From contig NZ_SMMU01000001.1 of NCBI RefSeq assembly GCF_004339665.1, positions 208,094 through 272,093 on the forward strand: 64,000 nt of DNA. The letters are read 5' to 3'. Position 1 is the first letter of the stretch; every line of letters starts with the position of its first letter. The position numbers were made by a program, and so were the translations under genes. This document shows, piece by piece, positions 54,904 to 62,754 of this stretch. The notes beneath the pieces were generated by a model. The model was not told the DNA's origin and did no database searches. It was given only the letters and a program-made list of their open reading frames with translations. The DNA is from Azotobacter chroococcum. GTDB taxonomy: Bacteria > Pseudomonadota > Gammaproteobacteria > Pseudomonadales > Pseudomonadaceae.

Positions 54904-55680
54904 TCACAGCTGAAGCTCCCCGGAGGCCCGTCCAGCAGATCCTCGAACAGGGACAAGTGCTCCCGGATTTTGCCGATGACGCTCCTGGCTTTCCGCTTGC
55001 TGCACTACTTCGGACGCTTCCGTCCTGTCGCTGTGCGTCATGCTCAGCGAATGGAAGGTGGCCTTCCCGGCCCCCGCTCCGCCGATCTCCTGCTGGCTGT
55101 ACATGCCGGCTTTGGCGTACCACCTGTCGCTCCGGTACGAAGCCACGTCGAACTGGTATTTCCTGACTTCGCCGTTGACCGTGACGGTCAGTTCCCCGTC
55201 GCTGGTGACCGCCGCCGAATAAGCCAGTCTGTTGCCAAGCTTGTAGCCCGTGAGGATGGGGTCTTTCTTTTCCTCGCCGTTGTATTGCGGCCGGTATTGC
55301 ACATAGATGGTGCTGCCGGTGATCTGCAATTTGAACGGCGGTTTCGTGCTTGCACCGTGGAACTGGCCGATGATCGCTTTTTTGCTGGCAGCCAAGGCGT
55401 CGACTGTAAGCGTTGCGCTCAGACGGTGGACCCTGGCGCTGCCAAGGCGCCAGTTGGCCTCCTTGTCGGCACCGTCGGGCAGCGTCTCCCGGAGTTCGGA
55501 GCGCGGGTAAATGCTGTTCGGCGTGCTTCTGATGCCTGCCCCGGAGGAAGGCGCATAGAAGGTGATGGAGCCATCGGTGTTGCGGGCAAACCACTTCGAC
55601 TCATACGTCTGAAGCTGCCTGGTCTGAATGATCGCGGCCCCAACAGGAATGGTCAGATTCCAGTGCGAAAGATCAACCAC
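54904..55680 (-). CDS. Polysaccharide lyase family 7 (alginate lyase)
   Basis: This 258-residue enzyme cleaves alginate by beta-elimination. Numbered from GTG 55680, the three PL7 signatures are PRSELRE (59-65), GQFH (105-108) and WYAKAGMYSQ (187-196). They provide the catalytic arginine, glutamine, histidine and tyrosine. AGGAG lies seven bases before GTG 55680 and the conserved VVDLSHWNLTIP begins there, so the upstream ATG is not the start. No signal peptide is present. The usual domain ends near residue 218; the 40-residue tail after it (TEASEVVQQAESQ...) is not typical. In an alginate-producing genus it may trim the polymer. Confidence 0.87.
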   Translation of the reverse strand: MVDLSHWNLTIPVGAAIIQTRQLQTYESKWFARNTDGSITFYAPSSGAGIRSTPNSIYPRSELRETLPDGADKEANWRLGSARVHRLSATLTVDALAASKKAIIGQFHGASTKPPFKLQITGSTIYVQYRPQYNGEEKKDPILTGYKLGNRLAYSAAVTSDGELTVTVNGEVRKYQFDVASYRSDRWYAKAGMYSQQEIGGAGAGKATFHSLSMTHSDRTEASEVVQQAESQERHRQNPGALVPVRGSAGRASGELQL

Positions 55681-56031
55681 TTCACGGCTCCTAGCACGAC
55701 AGGTTTTTGATGGCATCATTTTGCCGCCATTCCGATATTACCTGTGTGCTATCGCACGCATTCTTCAACCGCCTGGCCGTCCATGCGGAACCATCGTCCG
55801 ACATGGCGACTCCCGCACGCCGTCTTCCGTCGCATTGCATCGAGGACATCGATCAATGTTGGCGCACGTCAAGAACTCCGCTGCTCCAGTGCCATAAGGT
55901 GCCGGCTGAGCGGCCTTGTCCTGAATGTGTCTGACCTTTTCTGGTCCGTGGTAGCGCAACAAAACCAAGCGTGAGCCGCCTCCCTTGCTCGCCATGCCAC
56001 CCCATCAAGCCAGGTTGGAGACACACATCTG
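55681..56031. other. Intergenic region, nothing recognised
   Basis: About 350 bp upstream of the lyase and a small hypothetical frame. No repeat, RNA or conserved frame could be supported. Confidence 0.35.
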
Positions 56032-56442
56032 ATGAATGGAGCTTTGACGCTCACGCTCGCCGCTCTGGTCTATCTGATCCTTGCCGCCATGGTGATGGAC
56101 CTTCTCATGGAGCTGATAGCCCAGCTTCTGCAAAGCCGGACCACTTCCGATCCCAAAGAAGACTTGAACAGCCACCACCCTGTCCCGTCACAAGATGAAC
56201 AGATACAGGAAATCCCTTCCGCGCTCGCACCCGGCACGCAACAGGACGACGGTCCTCGTCCCCCTCCAGTTTCCGGACCTCCAGATCCAATCCCCATGTC
56301 CGCCTGGCTATTCCCCCTCTCCGACTACGCTCTCGGCGTAATTGCGGTCACCCGCGTCCAGCGCCCGGCCATCCTGCCTGCCCGTTCCGGGCCGTTTCTT
56401 TATCTGATCTGCCGTCGAAAACCCCATGAACATATGGAGTAA
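56032..56442 (+). CDS. Hypothetical protein with N-terminal membrane helix
   Basis: The 136-residue frame begins with a hydrophobic helix (LTLTLAALVYLILAAMVMDL) followed by a proline-rich linker and a second moderately hydrophobic part. It lies 37 bp before the antiporter gene. No ribosome site at normal distance and no recognisable family are visible, so it may not be translated. Confidence 0.3.
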   Translation: MNGALTLTLAALVYLILAAMVMDLLMELIAQLLQSRTTSDPKEDLNSHHPVPSQDEQIQEIPSALAPGTQQDDGPRPPPVSGPPDPIPMSAWLFPLSDYALGVIAVTRVQRPAILPARSGPFLYLICRRKPHEHME

Positions 56443-56479
56443 TCTGTAGCAAGCTATCAAACAGAAGGGGTTTTTTTCG

Positions 56480-57751
56480 ATGCTGGATCTTGCCGCGGCG
56501 TTCATCGCGCTGACGACGCTTTTCACCTACCTCAACTACCGCCTGATCCGCCTTCCTCCGGCCATCGGAGTCATGATCGGGGCCCTCCTTCTCTCGCTGC
56601 TCGCTTATGGCCTGTCGGCGCTGGGCTATCCGGTACTCGAGCTGGAAATCCAGGAGATGATCCGCCGGATCGATTTCTCCGACGTTCTGATGACCTGGTT
56701 CCTGCCCGCACTGCTGTTCGCCGGCGCCCTGCATGTCAATCTGGACGACTTGCGCAGTTACAAGTGGCCGATCACCTTTCTCGCCACGGGCGGCGTGCTG
56801 ATCGCCACTTTCGTGGTTGCCGGCCTGGCCTATTACACCTTTGCCCTGTTCGGCTGGCAGGTCAGTTTCATTTACTGCCTGCTGTTCGGCGCGCTCATCT
56901 CGCCGACCGACCCCATCGCGGTAATGGGCATCCTCAAAAGCAGTGGCGCTCCCAAGCCGCTGCAGACCACCATCGTCGGCGAATCGCTGTTCAACGACGG
57001 AACCGCCGTGGTGATGTTCAGCATTCTGCTGGGCGTCCTCATGATCGGCCATACCCCGACAATTGGCGAAGTGAGCCTGCTATTCCTCAAGGAAGCCGTC
57101 GGCGGGATTATCTTCGGTCTGCTGCTGGGCTATGTCGTCTACCTGCTGCTGTCCAAGGTCAACGAGTTCCAGCCATCGGTCATGCTGACTCTGGCCTTGG
57201 TCTTCGGCGGTGCGTCGCTGGCGGCGAAGCTGCACGTTTCGGCACCGATCGTGATGGTGGTTGCCGGTCTGATCATCGGCAACCACGGTCGTCGCCATGC
57301 CATGTCCGAAGAAACCCGCCGCTACGTGGATAACTTCTGGATCCTGATCGACGAGATTCTCAATGCCCTGCTGTTTGCCCTGATCGGTCTCGAACTGCTG
57401 GTACTGCCCTTCACCTGGCCGCATGTGGCTGCAGCGATCCTGCTTGGCGGGGCCGTCCTGGTAGCCCGGGTACTGACCGTCGGTCCTGGGATCGTGCTGA
57501 TCCGCCAGCTGAAGTCCGCTCAGCTCCAGGTGGCCCCTGGAACCGTTCGCATCCTGTCCTGGGGGGGCCTGCGTGGCGGGGTTTCGGTGGCCCTGGCCTT
57601 GGCACTGCCCCTGGGCCCGGAGCGCGATCTGCTATTGGCCCTCACCTATATCGTGGTGCTGGTCTCGATCCTGGTACAGGGGCTGACCATCGGACCGCTG
57701 GTGAGGTCGCTGTACGGCAGCAATCCTGTCGAGGCTGAAGAAGCCCACTGA
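56480..57751 (+). CDS. Monovalent cation/proton antiporter, CPA1 family
   Basis: This 423-residue membrane protein exchanges Na+ or K+ for protons across the inner membrane. About twelve hydrophobic segments are present. The ion-binding motif is in GESLFNDGTAVV (asparagine-aspartate pair), preceded by SPTDPIAVMGILK, and the later SWGGLRGGVSVALALALP has the conserved arginine. The gene follows AAGGGG and ends before a clear terminator. It should help in pH and salt balance. Confidence 0.93.
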   Translation: MLDLAAAFIALTTLFTYLNYRLIRLPPAIGVMIGALLLSLLAYGLSALGYPVLELEIQEMIRRIDFSDVLMTWFLPALLFAGALHVNLDDLRSYKWPITFLATGGVLIATFVVAGLAYYTFALFGWQVSFIYCLLFGALISPTDPIAVMGILKSSGAPKPLQTTIVGESLFNDGTAVVMFSILLGVLMIGHTPTIGEVSLLFLKEAVGGIIFGLLLGYVVYLLLSKVNEFQPSVMLTLALVFGGASLAAKLHVSAPIVMVVAGLIIGNHGRRHAMSEETRRYVDNFWILIDEILNALLFALIGLELLVLPFTWPHVAAAILLGGAVLVARVLTVGPGIVLIRQLKSAQLQVAPGTVRILSWGGLRGGVSVALALALPLGPERDLLLALTYIVVLVSILVQGLTIGPLVRSLYGSNPVEAEEAH

Positions 57752-57768
57752 GCGCTGTATCCGAAAAC

Positions 57769-57790
57769 GCCCCATGGATGGGGCATTTAT
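57769..57790 (+). terminator. Terminator after the antiporter gene
   Basis: GCCCCAT pairs with ATGGGGC around GG (57769-57784) and is followed by ATTTAT. It is 18 bp downstream of the antiporter stop codon. Confidence 0.7.
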
Positions 57791-57834
57791 CTCCCACCTG
57801 AGCACTCTCCATTGCGCTTCAAGCTCATCGGCTC

Positions 57835-58330
57835 GGCGCGATCGCACTCATCCGCTTCCATCGATCCGCTGATCGCAGCGCTCCGAGCCCCAGCATCGGA
57901 TATGGCGCGCTATCTGGATGCGCAGCACCAGAAGGCAACAGCGGAGAACGACAAGCCACACGACCGAGCGATTCGGAAGGCCGGTTGAACCACAGGGGCC
58001 GCTTGCTTCCGGCCGAAGGTCTGGCTTTCTTGGTAGACTCGTGCGCCATCGCGCATGATCCTGATCTGCGCCGTATAACCGGTGGTGCCATCCTTGTAGC
58101 GCCGCGATGTAACCGTGCCCATTTTCAATTGGCCACATGATGTTTTTGGGTTGCCACATTGCAGCAACGACATCCCCAAAATAAGCAAAAACAGGCGAGA
58201 ACGGCATCAACTCAGGCGTCCGAAAATGCTACTGAAATCAATCTCAAACCCAGCAACCAAGCGCCCTGAGCCGTCCCGCCGCTTCTGCGTGGCGCCGATG
58301 ATGGACTGGACGTACTTTTATTGAAAGCCC
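57835..58330 (-). pseudogene. Prophage debris: holin tail, integrase start, phage ORF end
   Basis: Three fragments are in order on the minus strand. Near 58325-58200 is the C-terminal part of a phage protein (VQSIIGATQKRRDGSGRLVA and GFEIDFSSIFGRLS, then stop). At 58123-57998 is the N terminus of a tyrosine recombinase (MGTVTSRRYKDGTTGYTAQI, RIMRDGARVYQESQTFGRK), which then loses similarity. At about 57900-57840 is the end of a holin (MLGLGALRSADRWKRMSA) like the intact gene at 61231. This is a collapsed prophage edge. The shared fragments at 52165-52060 show a second collapsed copy. Confidence 0.7.
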
Positions 58331-58411
58331 ATATACTCAAGGGCTTCAGAGTGTTTGCACAAACTGCTTACCACTTTTTTACCACCAAGCTTTTCTAAGT
58401 CAGCGCGAAAG

Positions 58412-58530
58412 TAACGGCGAGCGAGATCGCCGCCCTGCGCAAATGGGAACAGGCCAAGGCCAAGCCGAACGCCCAGGCCGCCGTTCTCATCAAATTGGTC
58501 GAGCAGTATCCCGAATACCAGCCCTGTATT
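58412..58530 (+). pseudogene. C-terminal fragment of an XRE/HigA-like phage repressor
   Basis: The frame reads VTASEIAALRKWEQAKAKPN followed by AQAAVLIKLVEQYPEYQP, matching the end of helix-turn-helix antitoxins or repressors of the WEQG-x-P type. The N-terminal half is absent. The fragment runs into the antirepressor gene region in a different frame, indicating a recombination junction near 58508. Confidence 0.5.
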
Positions 58531-58588
58531 TGCCGCTGTCGATTTCCACGGCCACTCCCTGACCGTACTCACCTCTACCACCGGCGAA

Positions 58589-59578
58589 CACCTCGTGGCT
58601 ATGAAGCCTATCTGCGAAGCCATCGGTCTCCAGTGGGAAGCGCAGCTCAAGCGCATCAAGCGCCACCCCGTTCTGTCGATCTGCATGTCCGTCATGGATA
58701 TTCAGATGCCCGGCGACGATCAACACCGCGAACTCGTCTGCCTCCCCCTCGACTACCTCAACGGCTGGCTGTTCGGCGTGGATGCCTCCCGCGTCAAACC
58801 CGAGATTCGCGAGCGCCTGGTGCAGTACCAGCGCGAATGCTTCGCCGCCCTCGCCGCCTACTGGCAGCAGGGCGAGGCCGTCCGGCCGCGCGCGGTCCTG
58901 CCGGCCGGCGGCACTGCCGCGCCCCTGCGCCTGACCTACAACGACCGCCACTTCCGCATTCTGCCGGTCGGCACCGAGGTCTGGTTCGTCGCCGCCGACG
59001 TGGCCAGCGCCGTCGGCCTGCGCGACTCCCACGTCGCCACCCGCCACCTGCGGCCCGAGCACAAGGCCGCCCTCCCGGTCGGTCGGCAGACGCTCAACGT
59101 CATCAGCCGGGCCGGGCTGGAACTCGCCCTGCTGCACGCCAACCCCGAGCGGGTGGCGCCCTTTCGCGCCTGGCTGGCCGAGGCGCTGAACCTGCTGCCC
59201 ACCACCACCGCCGCGCCCGAACCCGAGCGCCCGCCCGTGGCCAGCCTGAGCCAGGAAGTGCGCAACTTCACCTTCGACTACCTGGACCGCTGTCGTCAGG
59301 CCGTGCTCGATGCCGGCGGCACCCTGCCGGAATGGGACCGCGAGACCGACCAGCGCATCTCCGACAACATGGCCGCCCTGCTCATCCGCGACAAACGCTG
59401 GGTGCTGACCTTCGACGACAGGGGCGAGCCGCAGCTCCGGGCCATCCCCAGCGGAGCCGACGTCTTCACCCCCGAATCGCTGCTGAACTGGATCCGCAAC
59501 CCCTTCGGCGCTCACCGCGATTTCCTGCCGACCATGCTGCAGGCCATCGGCGAACGCCTCTCCAGCTCCCACCGCTGA
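58589..59578 (+). CDS. Phage antirepressor-like protein with P22_AR_N domain, altered 5' end
   Basis: This protein of about 329 residues has an N-terminal P22 antirepressor-type domain (MKPICEAIGLQWEAQLKRIK, LPLDYLNGWLFGVDASRVK), a second BRO/AR-like part (LTYNDRHFRILPVGTEVWFV) and a C-terminal helical domain. In phages such proteins inactivate repressors. Upstream, conserved sequence (SPVFAAVDFHGHSLTVLTST) continues in frame to about 58508, where ATC stands in the place an ATG start would be expected. GTG 58589 and ATG 58595 are the remaining starts. The protein may be shortened or the gene inactive. Confidence 0.7.
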   Translation, partial: HLVAMKPICEAIGLQWEAQLKRIKRHPVLSICMSVMDIQMPGDDQHRELVCLPLDYLNGWLFGVDASRVKPEIRERLVQYQRECFAALAAYWQQGEAVRPRAVLPAGGTAAPLRLTYNDRHFRILPVGTEVWFVAADVASAVGLRDSHVATRHLRPEHKAALPVGRQTLNVISRAGLELALLHANPERVAPFRAWLAEALNLLPTTTAAPEPERPPVASLSQEVRNFTFDYLDRCRQAVLDAGGTLPEWDRETDQRISDNMAALLIRDKRWVLTFDDRGEPQLRAIPSGADVFTPESLLNWIRNPFGAHRDFLPTMLQAIGERLSSSHR

Positions 59579-59594
59579 ATCGCAGGCACAAAAA

Positions 59595-59631
59595 AAGAGC
59601 CCCCGCCGGGATGGCAGGGGCTCTTGGTTTT
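59595..59631. terminator. Bidirectional terminator between convergent genes
   Basis: AAGAGCCCC pairs with GGGGCTCTT, with A-run on the left and GGTTTT on the right. It serves both the antirepressor-like gene and the opposing two-gene module. Confidence 0.8.
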
Positions 59632-59676
59632 GAGTTCAAGTGGACAGGATAGCGAGGCCGGGCACCGCTCTCATGC

Positions 59677-60318
59677 TCACTGCACGACCCGATACTGGCC
59701 GGGCTCGTCCTCGACCGGGCAGTAGCGAACAACTCCGCGCAGCGTCTGCGGGAGAGCATCCGAAACGCTTTCACCCAGCAGCAGTGCTTTCACAGGCTCC
59801 ACGATCATCTTCCGAACATCCTGCACGTTGTTGATCTCTGCGAGGCGGAGGCTGTAAGTCCACCAAGTAAAATCCTTGCCGGAAACTGGCCACCTGAACA
59901 GAGTTCCTTCATCCAGGTACGCGGCGGGCTCCTCCTCCAAGGGGAAGCCCATCCAGAACTCTTCAAAATCCACTGCCTCATTCCAGAAGCCAACATGCAG
60001 AAGCGGCTGGTCGTTGCCTACTAGAGCTATGCCATCACCTGCGAGACTTATCTGGAACATCAGGTAGGCACCGACACTCCGCTTGGGTTTGATGATGAGT
60101 GGTAAAGAGTGCGCACTGGCAACATAGACCCAGCCGTGATCGTCTGTCTTGAAACGCTCTATCCAGTCACCCTCAGCCTGGAAATGCTTGCTGACCGGTG
60201 CACCACCGAACAAGCTGCCCAGCTCCTGCTTCACCAACGTCGCGAGAAGGTCACACTCTGCCCAGACTGTGGAAATGAAGGATACGCTCTCGGAAATCGA
60301 CTTGCCGATATCAGCCAC
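59677..60318 (-). CDS. Uncharacterised protein B of a two-gene nuclease module
   Basis: This 213-residue protein begins ADIGKSISESVSFISTVWAE, with later segments GDWIERFKTDDHGWVYVASA and VSGKDFTWWTYSLRLAEINN. I do not recognise a family. No signal peptide or membrane segment is visible, so it is probably cytoplasmic. Its start lies inside the end of the nuclease-like gene (8-bp overlap), so the two are translated together. GC content is lower than that of the flanking phage genes. A role as partner, regulator or immunity protein for the nuclease is inference. Confidence 0.75.
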   Translation of the reverse strand: MADIGKSISESVSFISTVWAECDLLATLVKQELGSLFGGAPVSKHFQAEGDWIERFKTDDHGWVYVASAHSLPLIIKPKRSVGAYLMFQISLAGDGIALVGNDQPLLHVGFWNEAVDFEEFWMGFPLEEEPAAYLDEGTLFRWPVSGKDFTWWTYSLRLAEINNVQDVRKMIVEPVKALLLGESVSDALPQTLRGVVRYCPVEDEPGQYRVVQ

Positions 60319-61078
60319 AATGGCCTCCTGCCATGGAAAAGAAAGCTTGTTGCGAGACGTTCAACGGAGGTAGCTCGGGCGCTACCAGATGAGCAAAGCC
60401 GTCGAAACCTCTCCAGAAAACCTCGGCTTTCTGCGGCACAACCTCCGGCGCAGAAAGGTGTTTGAAACCTCGGAATGGGCGAATCCCCAGCTTTTCGAGG
60501 CAACGGATCACTTCCGAAGACCAGCACCTCAGGGAAGGTACCTCTGGGCCAGCGAGATGACGAAGGACATTGAGCACGTCGAACCAGGAGCGCAGCAACA
60601 ACCGCCCTTTCCACACATCGTTCCGGCTCAATGCATTGCTGCCTTCGCTGGTGTCGGGGGCGATGAAGAGGTGCAACGCATGCTCCCGCTCCTCATGCGA
60701 CAGATAATCCTGCCATTGCTTGTGAAGCTGGTTTTCACCACTCAAGGGAGCTTGCCATTTGAACTCGACCAACAGTAACCGCTTCTCCTGCCCCCAGAAG
60801 AGTTCGACTCGCAGATCCGGCTCGATTCTGTTCGCTCTGGGCCAGAAGCGCATTTCGGCGTGAGTCACTGCCCCTCCGGGGAACTCAATCTCCGGACTGT
60901 TCCACCTTGCAAGAGCCGTCCAGAACGCGCCAATCGCGCTTGCCGGCAGAAAAGCCAGTGGTCCCATGATCAGGGCAGTGATTTCGTCCTCTTCCGAGAC
61001 TCTCTTTTCGATGCCGTCCCGATGCCCCAGGTAGCGCCGATACAGGCGCGTCTTTCCGTGCGTGATCGCGTGCAGCAC
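60311..61078 (-). CDS. PD-(D/E)XK nuclease-like protein A of a two-gene module
   Basis: This 255-residue protein carries a restriction-endonuclease-like active site: D88 (RIEPDLRV), E105 and K107 (LLLVEFKW), followed by a QxxxQxxxY-type helix (ENQLHKQWQDYL, 115-126). An N-terminal acidic helix (SEEDEITALIMGPLAFL) is typical for this fold. I choose GTG 61078 because AAGGAG lies six bases upstream; the frame extends to 61213 without conserved sequence. The C-terminal part has three similar segments (HLAGPEVP, HLSAPEVV, HLVAPELP). It lies directly after a prophage lysis cassette, a usual cargo position. Anti-phage defence is possible but unproven. Confidence 0.72.
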   Translation of the reverse strand: MLHAITHGKTRLYRRYLGHRDGIEKRVSEEDEITALIMGPLAFLPASAIGAFWTALARWNSPEIEFPGGAVTHAEMRFWPRANRIEPDLRVELFWGQEKRLLLVEFKWQAPLSGENQLHKQWQDYLSHEEREHALHLFIAPDTSEGSNALSRNDVWKGRLLLRSWFDVLNVLRHLAGPEVPSLRCWSSEVIRCLEKLGIRPFRGFKHLSAPEVVPQKAEVFWRGFDGFAHLVAPELPPLNVSQQAFFSMAGGHCG

Positions 61079-61230
61079 ATCCCGCTCCTTGATCCTTGAA
61101 CTAAGCCGGGCGCAACTGCCAGGCAGCCCTCCTCTACGAACGCCCGCTATCAGCCCAAACAGGCGGCGCAGACGGTGCGCTGCACATAGTGATGTTATGG
61201 TGCCAGACGTCAAGTCTCTTTAATTCCCCA

Positions 61231-61671
61231 TCACTTCGTCATAGCACTCACCCGCTTCCACCGATCCGCCGTCCGCAGCGTGCCGAGGCCGAGCATCCCG
61301 AACACCAGCTCGAACAGCACTGCATCGAGCGAGGGCAGCGGCGGCACATCGGCGACGCCGGCCACGGTCAGCACCCACGGCAATAGCGGCCTGACCAGAA
61401 ACTCGTAGGCCAGGCCCGCCACGCAGACGTAACCCGCCAGCGGCCGCCAGCCGGCCTGGAAGCCAGACTGGCTCGCCGCCTCGACTTCATTGATCTTCGC
61501 CTGAGCCAGGTTGATCTGCAGGGCTGCGTCCAGCTCCTTGAAAGCGCCCTCCTGCTGGAGCCTGAGCAGTTCGAGCTGGGCCGCGGCCTTCTGCTCGGGA
61601 TCGGGGATCAGCCGGTCGAGCAAGCCGGCGACGGTCGGCAGCAGCGCCGTGGCAGCAGCGAGCAGGCTCAT
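61231..61671 (-). CDS. Phage holin of the three-helix (3TMS) type
   Basis: This 146-residue protein has a membrane-spanning N-terminal helix (residues 2-20), a long charged coiled region (EQKAAAQLELLRLQQEGAFK) and two further hydrophobic segments (WRPLAGYVCVAGLAYEFLV, VLFELVFGMLGLGTL), as in holins of phages and gene-transfer agents. It lets the endolysin reach the cell wall. The start overlaps the upstream lysozyme-like gene by four bases (ATGA). Its C-terminal end is duplicated as debris at 57840-57900. Confidence 0.82.
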   Translation of the reverse strand: MSLLAAATALLPTVAGLLDRLIPDPEQKAAAQLELLRLQQEGAFKELDAALQINLAQAKINEVEAASQSGFQAGWRPLAGYVCVAGLAYEFLVRPLLPWVLTVAGVADVPPLPSLDAVLFELVFGMLGLGTLRTADRWKRVSAMTK

Positions 61672-62159
61672 GCCGGCACCTCCTCGCCCGCCAGCGCATC
61701 CATGGCCTGCGCGTAGCAGACATCCCAGCGGTTCCTGTGTGGTTTGCCGGGCCGCCATGTCCTGACATACAGGTCCCAGCTTTTGGCCACCTCGCCCACC
61801 GCCGGCAGCGGCGCCGGATCGGCCCACAGCAGCAGGCGGGCGAAGGCGGCGGCGAGGATGTCGTCGTGCTCGAGCGCGGCATACACGGCGGCAGCCGATG
61901 GCTTGACGTTGTGGGCCTCGCAAGCCGCCAACGCATGCTGCCGACTCAGCGGGTGCAGCAGCACGCCGCGCACGCCGCCGCCCTGCTCGAACTGCCAGAG
62001 GCCACGGGCAGGCCCGCCGACTTGCCGGCGATGGGTAAGGCCGGACTCCTGCAGCCCGATCGCCAGCAGCATGGCCTCAGCCTGGGGGCTGCTCATGCGC
62101 GCAGGCAGCAGCGCGAGCGCCGGGGCGATGGCCGCGGCGCGGATTTCGGATAGCGTCAT
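61668..62159 (-). CDS. Phage lysozyme/transglycosylase-like protein
   Basis: This 163-residue protein shows the pattern AIGLQESGLTHRRQVGGPAR with GLWQFE, typical of lytic transglycosylases or phage lysozymes; E38 is the likely catalytic acid. Its place immediately upstream of the holin, with start-stop overlap, supports a role as prophage endolysin. It is short for a transglycosylase, so it may be a minimal phage form. There is no signal peptide. Confidence 0.7.
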   Translation of the reverse strand: MTLSEIRAAAIAPALALLPARMSSPQAEAMLLAIGLQESGLTHRRQVGGPARGLWQFEQGGGVRGVLLHPLSRQHALAACEAHNVKPSAAAVYAALEHDDILAAAFARLLLWADPAPLPAVGEVAKSWDLYVRTWRPGKPHRNRWDVCYAQAMDALAGEEVPA

Positions 62160-62178
62160 GGAATCTCCAGAAACGAAA

Positions 62179-62199
62179 GAGCCCGCACGCGGCGGGCTC
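62179..62199 (-). terminator. Hairpin between phage genes
   Basis: GAGCCCGC pairs with GCGGGCTC, and on the minus strand TTTCGTTT follows. It lies between the 78-residue phage gene and the lysozyme-like gene and could attenuate or end transcription. Confidence 0.6.
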
Positions 62200-62219
62200 G
62201 GGGTGGGATGGGGTTGCGA

Positions 62220-62456
62220 TCAGACTTCGATGTCGTACTGCGGCAGCTCCGGCGCCGGGCCGGCGAGCTGGCCGTCGACGACGAAGGCCTTGCTGCCCAC
62301 CGCCACGCCGGTGCCGCGGGCGGCGATCGACACGCCGGTGCGCAGCTCGACGGTGCTGAGGCCGCTGGCGGTGTCGACGGCGGTCACGGTGCCGACGGCG
62401 CGCACGCCGCCGGGCAGCAGGCCGATGAATTTCTTCCAAGGGTTGACGGTGGCCAT
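62220..62456 (-). CDS. Small phage-associated hypothetical protein
   Basis: This 78-residue protein (MATVNPWKKFIGLLPGGVRA start) is rich in beta-forming residues (VGTVTAVDTASGLSTVELRT, GSKAFVVDGQLAG). It may be a small tail or connector component, since it lies upstream of the lysis genes in the same direction. I do not recognise a specific family. Confidence 0.6.
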   Translation of the reverse strand: MATVNPWKKFIGLLPGGVRAVGTVTAVDTASGLSTVELRTGVSIAARGTGVAVGSKAFVVDGQLAGPAPELPQYDIEV

Positions 62457-62516
62457 TTCAGTTCCTGCGATTGGCGGGTTGCACCTGCCCTACAGGGCGG
62501 GTGCAACCCGCCGGTC

Positions 62517-62612
62517 AATGGTGGAGCTCGAGGCGCACGGTCTGGGTGATGCGGACCACATCGGTGCTACTGAACAGGTCGTCGTAGACGTCCGGTGCGG
62601 ACTCTCGCCAAC
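62517..62612 (-). pseudogene. C-terminal fragment of a phage structural gene
   Basis: The minus-strand frame ends ESAPDVYDDLFSSTDVVRIT followed by QTVRLELHH and a stop at 62517. It has no beginning: similarity to phage-like sequence ceases at about 62612, where a low-GC segment starts. This marks the prophage boundary. Confidence 0.5.
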
Positions 62613-62754
62613 GGTGCTTACCAGAACAGGAAAGCACCGTTCAAAGCTCCCCAAAATAGAAAATTAACTATGATTCTCTTGGAAGGTTGGGCAGTAAAAC
62701 AATCGAAAATCATGCAGTAAACAAGGAACATGCCACCTCACACAGAGAACCACA

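Noticed and set aside
54775..55710. 311-codon plus-strand frame opposite the alginate lyase
   Set aside because: The minus strand carries all three PL7 motifs with a ribosome site; this is its mirror.
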